DNA of 64,000 bases. Source: Acidimicrobiales bacterium. Lineage in GTDB: Bacteria > Actinomycetota > Acidimicrobiia > Acidimicrobiales > MedAcidi-G1. Of this stretch, positions 60,471 to 64,000 are shown piece after piece. Both the position numbers and the translations under genes were made by a program. Numbering within the stretch: position 1 is the first letter of the stretch; each line of letters starts with the position of its first letter. The notes under the pieces were generated by a model, which saw only the letters and a program-made list of their open reading frames with translations, did not search any database and was not told the origin of the DNA. The stretch is from the NCBI GenBank assembly GCA_022452145.1, contig JAKURY010000010.1, positions 20,705-84,704 on the forward strand, written 5' to 3'.

Positions 60471-62044
60471 GTAGAGAAGGCATGGGCGGAGAAGGCATGG
60501 ATGGCGAATGCGAGAACAGGGAGGGTCTTGGACCGGCCGGTGTCGCCGGCAGGCCGGAAGACGCTCCCGTCGCCCGCTGCGTCCAGGGCGCGCTGCGAGG
60601 CCGGCACCGTCGCGGCGTCCAGCTCTTCGCCGGCATCCCCTACGCCGCGCCACCCGTCGGAGAGCGACGGTTCCGGGCGCCGGCGCCGCCCGAACCGTGG
60701 GACGGCGAGCGGGATGCCCGCCGGTTCGGCCCGGCCGCACCACAGCTACCCGGTGAGGGCCTCACCAGCCGCGTCCCGATCCCGTGGGACGAGGACTGCC
60801 TGACGCTGAACGTGGTGACGCCGGCGTGCGACAACGCCCCGCGACCCGTCTACGTCTGGATCCACGGCGGCGCCTACAAGCACGGCCAGGGCGCCACCCC
60901 GTGGTACGACGGCACGTCGTTCGCCACCCGGGGCGACATCGTCGTGGTGACCATCAACTACCGGCTGGGTGCGTTGGGCTTCTGCGACCTGGCCAGCCAC
61001 CTGGGCGACGACTTCGCCACGTGTGGCATCAACGGCACGCTGGACCAGGCGGCTGCGCTGCGATGGGTTCATGAGAACATCGCCGGCTTCGGCGGCGACC
61101 CGGACCGGATCACCATCGGAGGCGAGTCGGCCGGGGCGTTCAGCGTCTGCAACATGGTCGCCATGCCGACCACCAACGGCCTGTTCCACCGGGCCATCGC
61201 CCAGAGCGGCGCCGCCCACCACACCTTCGGCCCGGATGACGGCAAGGAGATAGCCGCCCAGTTCCTCGGCCGCCTGGGTAATCCCTCCGCCAACGAGCTC
61301 CTGGCCATGGACGTCGGGGCCCTCCTGGAGGCCCAGGAGCAGGTGGCGGCGGACCGCAGCCACCTGCCCGGACGCAACCAGGAGCCCTTCTACCCGGTCT
61401 GGGGGCACGAGGCCCTGCCCCGGGACCCACGGGAGCTGATCGCCGAAGGAGCCGGAGCAGACATCGCGATGCTCACCGGCACCAACGAGGACGAGTTGGC
61501 ACTGTGGGGCGTGACGGGCACCACGGCCGCCGATCTGGACGACATGGTCGGAGCTATCACAGAAGACCCCTCCGGCATGCTGGCCACCTACCGGAGGCGC
61601 CTGGACGTCGCCGACCCGGGTTGGCTGGCGTGTGCCATCGGCACCGACCGGGTGTTCCGGATTCCCGCCGTCCGGCTGGCCGATGCCCGCCACGCCAACG
61701 GCGCGGACACCTGGATGTACCGGTTCTCCTGGGACTCCCGGGCCTTCGACGGCCAGTTCGGTGCCGCCCACGCACTGGAGATCCCCTTCGCCTTCAACAC
61801 GATCGACCGCCCGGGTGTGGACGTCTTCCTGGGTCCCGGAGAAGCGCCCACCGCCCTGGCCGACACCATCCACGACGCATGGATCGCCTTCATCCGCAAC
61901 GGCGACCCGTCGACCGACACCCTCGGCCCCTGGCCCACCTACGACCCGGAACGCCGCCTCGTCATGGACCTGGACGACGGGTGCCGCCTGCTGGACGACC
62001 CGGAGGCCGACGAGCGCCGCATCTGGGACGGGCTCGTCAGGTGA
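60467..62044 (+). CDS. Type B carboxylesterase
   Basis: 525 aa. QLFAGIPYAAPPVGERRF, DCLTLNVVTP, PVYVWIHGGAYKHGQG (oxyanion), ITIGGESAGAFSVCNM (nucleophile Ser in GESAG), TGTNEDELALWG (Glu region) and GAAHALEIPFAFNT (catalytic His). It should hydrolyse carboxylic esters; no signal peptide is seen. The start at GTG 60467 could equally be ATG 60482 or 60497; the first 15 residues are a low-complexity GEGM stretch. Confidence 0.9.
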   Translation: MSREGMGGEGMDGECENREGLGPAGVAGRPEDAPVARCVQGALRGRHRRGVQLFAGIPYAAPPVGERRFRAPAPPEPWDGERDARRFGPAAPQLPGEGLTSRVPIPWDEDCLTLNVVTPACDNAPRPVYVWIHGGAYKHGQGATPWYDGTSFATRGDIVVVTINYRLGALGFCDLASHLGDDFATCGINGTLDQAAALRWVHENIAGFGGDPDRITIGGESAGAFSVCNMVAMPTTNGLFHRAIAQSGAAHHTFGPDDGKEIAAQFLGRLGNPSANELLAMDVGALLEAQEQVAADRSHLPGRNQEPFYPVWGHEALPRDPRELIAEGAGADIAMLTGTNEDELALWGVTGTTAADLDDMVGAITEDPSGMLATYRRRLDVADPGWLACAIGTDRVFRIPAVRLADARHANGADTWMYRFSWDSRAFDGQFGAAHALEIPFAFNTIDRPGVDVFLGPGEAPTALADTIHDAWIAFIRNGDPSTDTLGPWPTYDPERRLVMDLDDGCRLLDDPEADERRIWDGLVR

Positions 62045-62129
62045 TTGCACCACCACCCGTGGAACGGGCTGGACATGTGACCGCACCACGGCCTGCGGGA
62101 CCGTCGGTTTCACCCTCCGGCGTGATCTC

Positions 62130-63212
62130 ATGAACATGCTCATCATGGGCGGCACGCAGTTCAACGGACTGGCGCTGGTACACGAGCTGGTCCGCTGCGG
62201 ACACGAGGTCACCATCGTGAACCGGGGCCAGACCGAGGCGCCGCTGCCGGACGGCCTCCACCGCCTCTTCGCCGACCGGACCGACCACGACCAGATGCGC
62301 GAGGTCCTGGGTGGCCGCGAGTACGACGTCGTGGTGGACATGAGCGCCTACCACCCGGACGACGTCGGACTCATGGTGGAGATCTTCGGAGGGCGGACTG
62401 GCCAGTACGTGTTCGCCAGCTCGACGGTGGTCTACGCGGCGTCCGATCATCTGCCCATCACCGAGGACCATCCCACGGAACGCGGCAACCCCCAGATCGA
62501 GTACGGCGGCAACAAACTCCTCTGTGAGGACCTGCTGTGGCATGCCCACGTCGACCAGGGCTTTCCGGCGACCGTCGTCTACTTCTCGATGGTCTACGGA
62601 CCTCGCAACATCATCCCGGACCGGGAGCAGCGCATGTTCGCCCGCCTGGAGGCCGGGCGACCCGTCCTGATACCCGGCGACGGCACGACGGTCTTCCAGG
62701 TCGGCCACGTGGACGACCAGGCCAGGGCCCTGGAGGCCATCACGCGGGCGCCGGCGACCGTGGGTAAGCGCTACAACCTCACCGGTAGGCACTTCCAGAC
62801 CGACCTCGGCTACGTGGCGACGACGGCAGCCCACATCGGCGTCGAACCCGACCTCCGGTTCATACCGGCCGCCACCATGGACGCCCTCTGGGACGGCGAG
62901 CTGGACCTAGAGGTGGAGAGTGGCTCGAAGGCCAACATCGACATCCGGACCAGCCCCGAGGCCAGGCAGCGGCAGCAGTCGGTGCGCCACCGGTTCCGGT
63001 TCGCCTCGGTGATCCCCAGGTTGGCTCCCAACATCCACCGGTGGAACCGCAACGTGGTGTTCGGCATCGACGCCCTGCGTCGCGACACCGGCTGGGAGCC
63101 CCGGCATGACCTGGCCTCGATGGTCGCCCATACGTACGCCTGGCACGTCGAGACCGGCGGCCGCGAGTACGACTGGGCCTACGAGGACGAACTCCTCAAG
63201 CTCCTGGGCTGA
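62130..63212 (+). CDS. NAD-dependent epimerase/dehydratase family protein
   Basis: 360 aa from ATG. MNMLIMGGTQFNGLALVHEL gives the Rossmann motif, VTIVNRGQTEAPLPDG follows, YVFASSTVVYA provides the active Ser/Thr, and YGGNKLLCEDL the catalytic YxxxK. FSMVYGPRN and VGHVDDQARALEAI are later landmarks. It is an extended SDR acting on a nucleotide sugar or similar; exact substrate unknown. Confidence 0.87.
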   Translation: MNMLIMGGTQFNGLALVHELVRCGHEVTIVNRGQTEAPLPDGLHRLFADRTDHDQMREVLGGREYDVVVDMSAYHPDDVGLMVEIFGGRTGQYVFASSTVVYAASDHLPITEDHPTERGNPQIEYGGNKLLCEDLLWHAHVDQGFPATVVYFSMVYGPRNIIPDREQRMFARLEAGRPVLIPGDGTTVFQVGHVDDQARALEAITRAPATVGKRYNLTGRHFQTDLGYVATTAAHIGVEPDLRFIPAATMDALWDGELDLEVESGSKANIDIRTSPEARQRQQSVRHRFRFASVIPRLAPNIHRWNRNVVFGIDALRRDTGWEPRHDLASMVAHTYAWHVETGGREYDWAYEDELLKLLG

Positions 63213-63238
63213 TCAAGCGCTCCCAGCGGCGCGATCAG
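63209..63238. terminator. Perfect nested hairpin terminator
   Basis: CTGATC-aa-GCGC, 8-base loop, GCGC-GATCAG. It includes the TGA of the epimerase and part of the stop region of the convergent ABC ATPase gene. No U-tract. Confidence 0.5.
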
Positions 63239-64000
63239 GTTGACGGTAGGTGGCAGGCCACGAAGTGGTCCTCGCCTAGTTGTCGCATCTGCGGTTCTTC
63301 GACGGCGCACCTGTCGAAGGCCAAGGGACATCTGGTCCGGAATCGACAGCCGGATGGCGGGTCGGTGGGAGAAGGAATTTCGTCGCCTAGGACTGCGTCG
63401 GCGACGCCGACTGATTGGGCCGGCTCGGGTGCCGAGGCAAGCAGCGCTCTGGTGTACGGGTGGGCCGGGGCCTCGTAGAGGCGATCAGCGTCGCCCACCT
63501 CGCAGAGCTTTCCCAGGTACATCACGACGACCCGGTCGCTCACATTGCGAACTACCGACAGGTCGTGGCTGATGAACACGAGGCTCAGGTCGTAGCGGGC
63601 CTTCATGTCCTCCAGGAGGTTCAGGATCTTTGCCTGGACCGAGACGTCGAGGGCTGAGACCGGTTCGTCGCAGATCAGGATCTCCGGGTTCACGGTGAGT
63701 GCCCGGGCGATGGAGATCCGCTGGCACTGTCCGCCGGAGAACTGGTGTGGCCGGTGGGAGGCCGCCGCTGCCGGGTCGATGCCTACGGCGTGGAGGACTT
63801 CTGCGACTCGTTCCCTTCCTTCGGTCCCGATGTCGCCGTCGGACCAGATTTCGAGACCCTCGCTGACGATGTCTTTTACCCGCCGCCGCGGGTTCAGCGA
63901 CGAGATCGGGTCCTGGAAGATCATCTGGAGTCTCGGCCGCACATCGCGCAGGTCGTTACCTGATAGGGCGGTCAGGTCGATCGCATTGTCGGAGCCGGGG
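63235..64000 (-). CDS. Oligo/dipeptide ABC transporter ATP-binding protein, 3' part
   Basis: C-terminal about 255 codons; the gene enters from the right edge, so the Walker A motif lies outside. QMIFQDPISSLNPRRRVKDIV is the Q-loop, HQFSGGQCQRISIARAL the signature, ILICDEPVSALDVSVQAKI Walker B and VFISHDLSVVRNVSDRVVVMYLGKLCEVG the H-loop. The C-terminal oligopeptide-transporter extension with CRFRTRCPLAFDRCAVEEP (Cys cluster) is present. It resembles OppF/DppF and energises peptide uptake. Confidence 0.93.
   Translation of the reverse strand, partial: PGSDNAIDLTALSGNDLRDVRPRLQMIFQDPISSLNPRRRVKDIVSEGLEIWSDGDIGTEGRERVAEVLHAVGIDPAAAASHRPHQFSGGQCQRISIARALTVNPEILICDEPVSALDVSVQAKILNLLEDMKARYDLSLVFISHDLSVVRNVSDRVVVMYLGKLCEVGDADRLYEAPAHPYTRALLASAPEPAQSVGVADAVLGDEIPSPTDPPSGCRFRTRCPLAFDRCAVEEPQMRQLGEDHFVACHLPST

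Overview
The window is a densely packed, very GC-rich stretch (about two thirds G+C by eye) of a free-living actinobacterium. The family content points there: a PdtaS-type two-component sensor, a DUF3107 protein, a mycothiol-type TIGR03085 protein, F420/flavin luciferase-like oxidoreductases and a DUF222 (13E12-type) remnant. Many short 5' ends carry a TANNNT box 6-8 bases before an ATG/GTG, the signature of leaderless mRNAs. Combined with a complete System I cytochrome c maturation (Ccm) operon, the best guess is an Acidimicrobiia-like lineage, but no rRNA, tRNA or taxonomic marker is present to prove it. No stretch longer than about 270 bases lacks a gene.

Layout. 1-1.4 kb: etfBA on the minus strand (etfA cut by the left edge). 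1.5-2.9 kb: a decayed NylB-like hydrolase and a lipid-kinase family gene. 2.9-6.7 kb, minus: mrp (Fe-S carrier), DUF3107, pdtaS and a glycerophosphodiesterase. 6.9-8.2 kb, plus: a SufR-like regulator, a cysteine desulfurase reduced to its two ends, and a histidine phosphatase. 8.3-14.9 kb, minus: ccmA-B-C-D-E-F-G-HI, one overlapping operon. 14.9-20.3 kb: a septum-type lipoprotein, a GH63-like hydrolase overlapping head to head with a glycosyltransferase, TetR, NUDIX, Fur and MaoC genes. 20.4-34.9 kb: acetoacetyl-CoA synthetase, an LLM oxidoreductase, class I fumarase, an FAH-family hydrolase, long HPF, coaE, a CysQ-like phosphatase, fabH, an ABC-F protein, surE, a carotenoid-type amine oxidase and a GGCT-like protein. 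35-46 kb: small accessory genes, RarD/EamA transporters, plsC, a CBS protein, an MFS exporter, a YceI protein, a second LLM oxidoreductase and a cupredoxin-containing lipoprotein. 46-64 kb: RNA methyltransferase, carotenoid oxygenase, MetE-like protein, two tandem acyl-CoA ligases, MaoC, SDR, amidohydrolase, CaiB/BaiF CoA transferase, ABC exporter, esterase, epimerase and the 3' part of an oligopeptide ABC ATPase. The 50-58 kb block looks like a CoA-dependent catabolic region for fatty, aromatic or alicyclic acids.

The most striking signal is a repeated mode of gene loss. At least five genes (NylB-like hydrolase, cysteine desulfurase, DUF222/HNH nuclease, seryl-tRNA synthetase, thiolase) survive only as short remnants. 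In four of them the true N-terminus is joined directly to the true C-terminus with the catalytic middle missing. Flanking genes are intact, and two remnants stay in frame with their stops overlapping the next start. This is either a real deletion process or a systematic assembly artefact, and reads would decide. Secondary signals are the leaderless promoter set, several perfect or near-perfect palindromes placed on promoters, and hairpins that embed both stop codons at convergent junctions.
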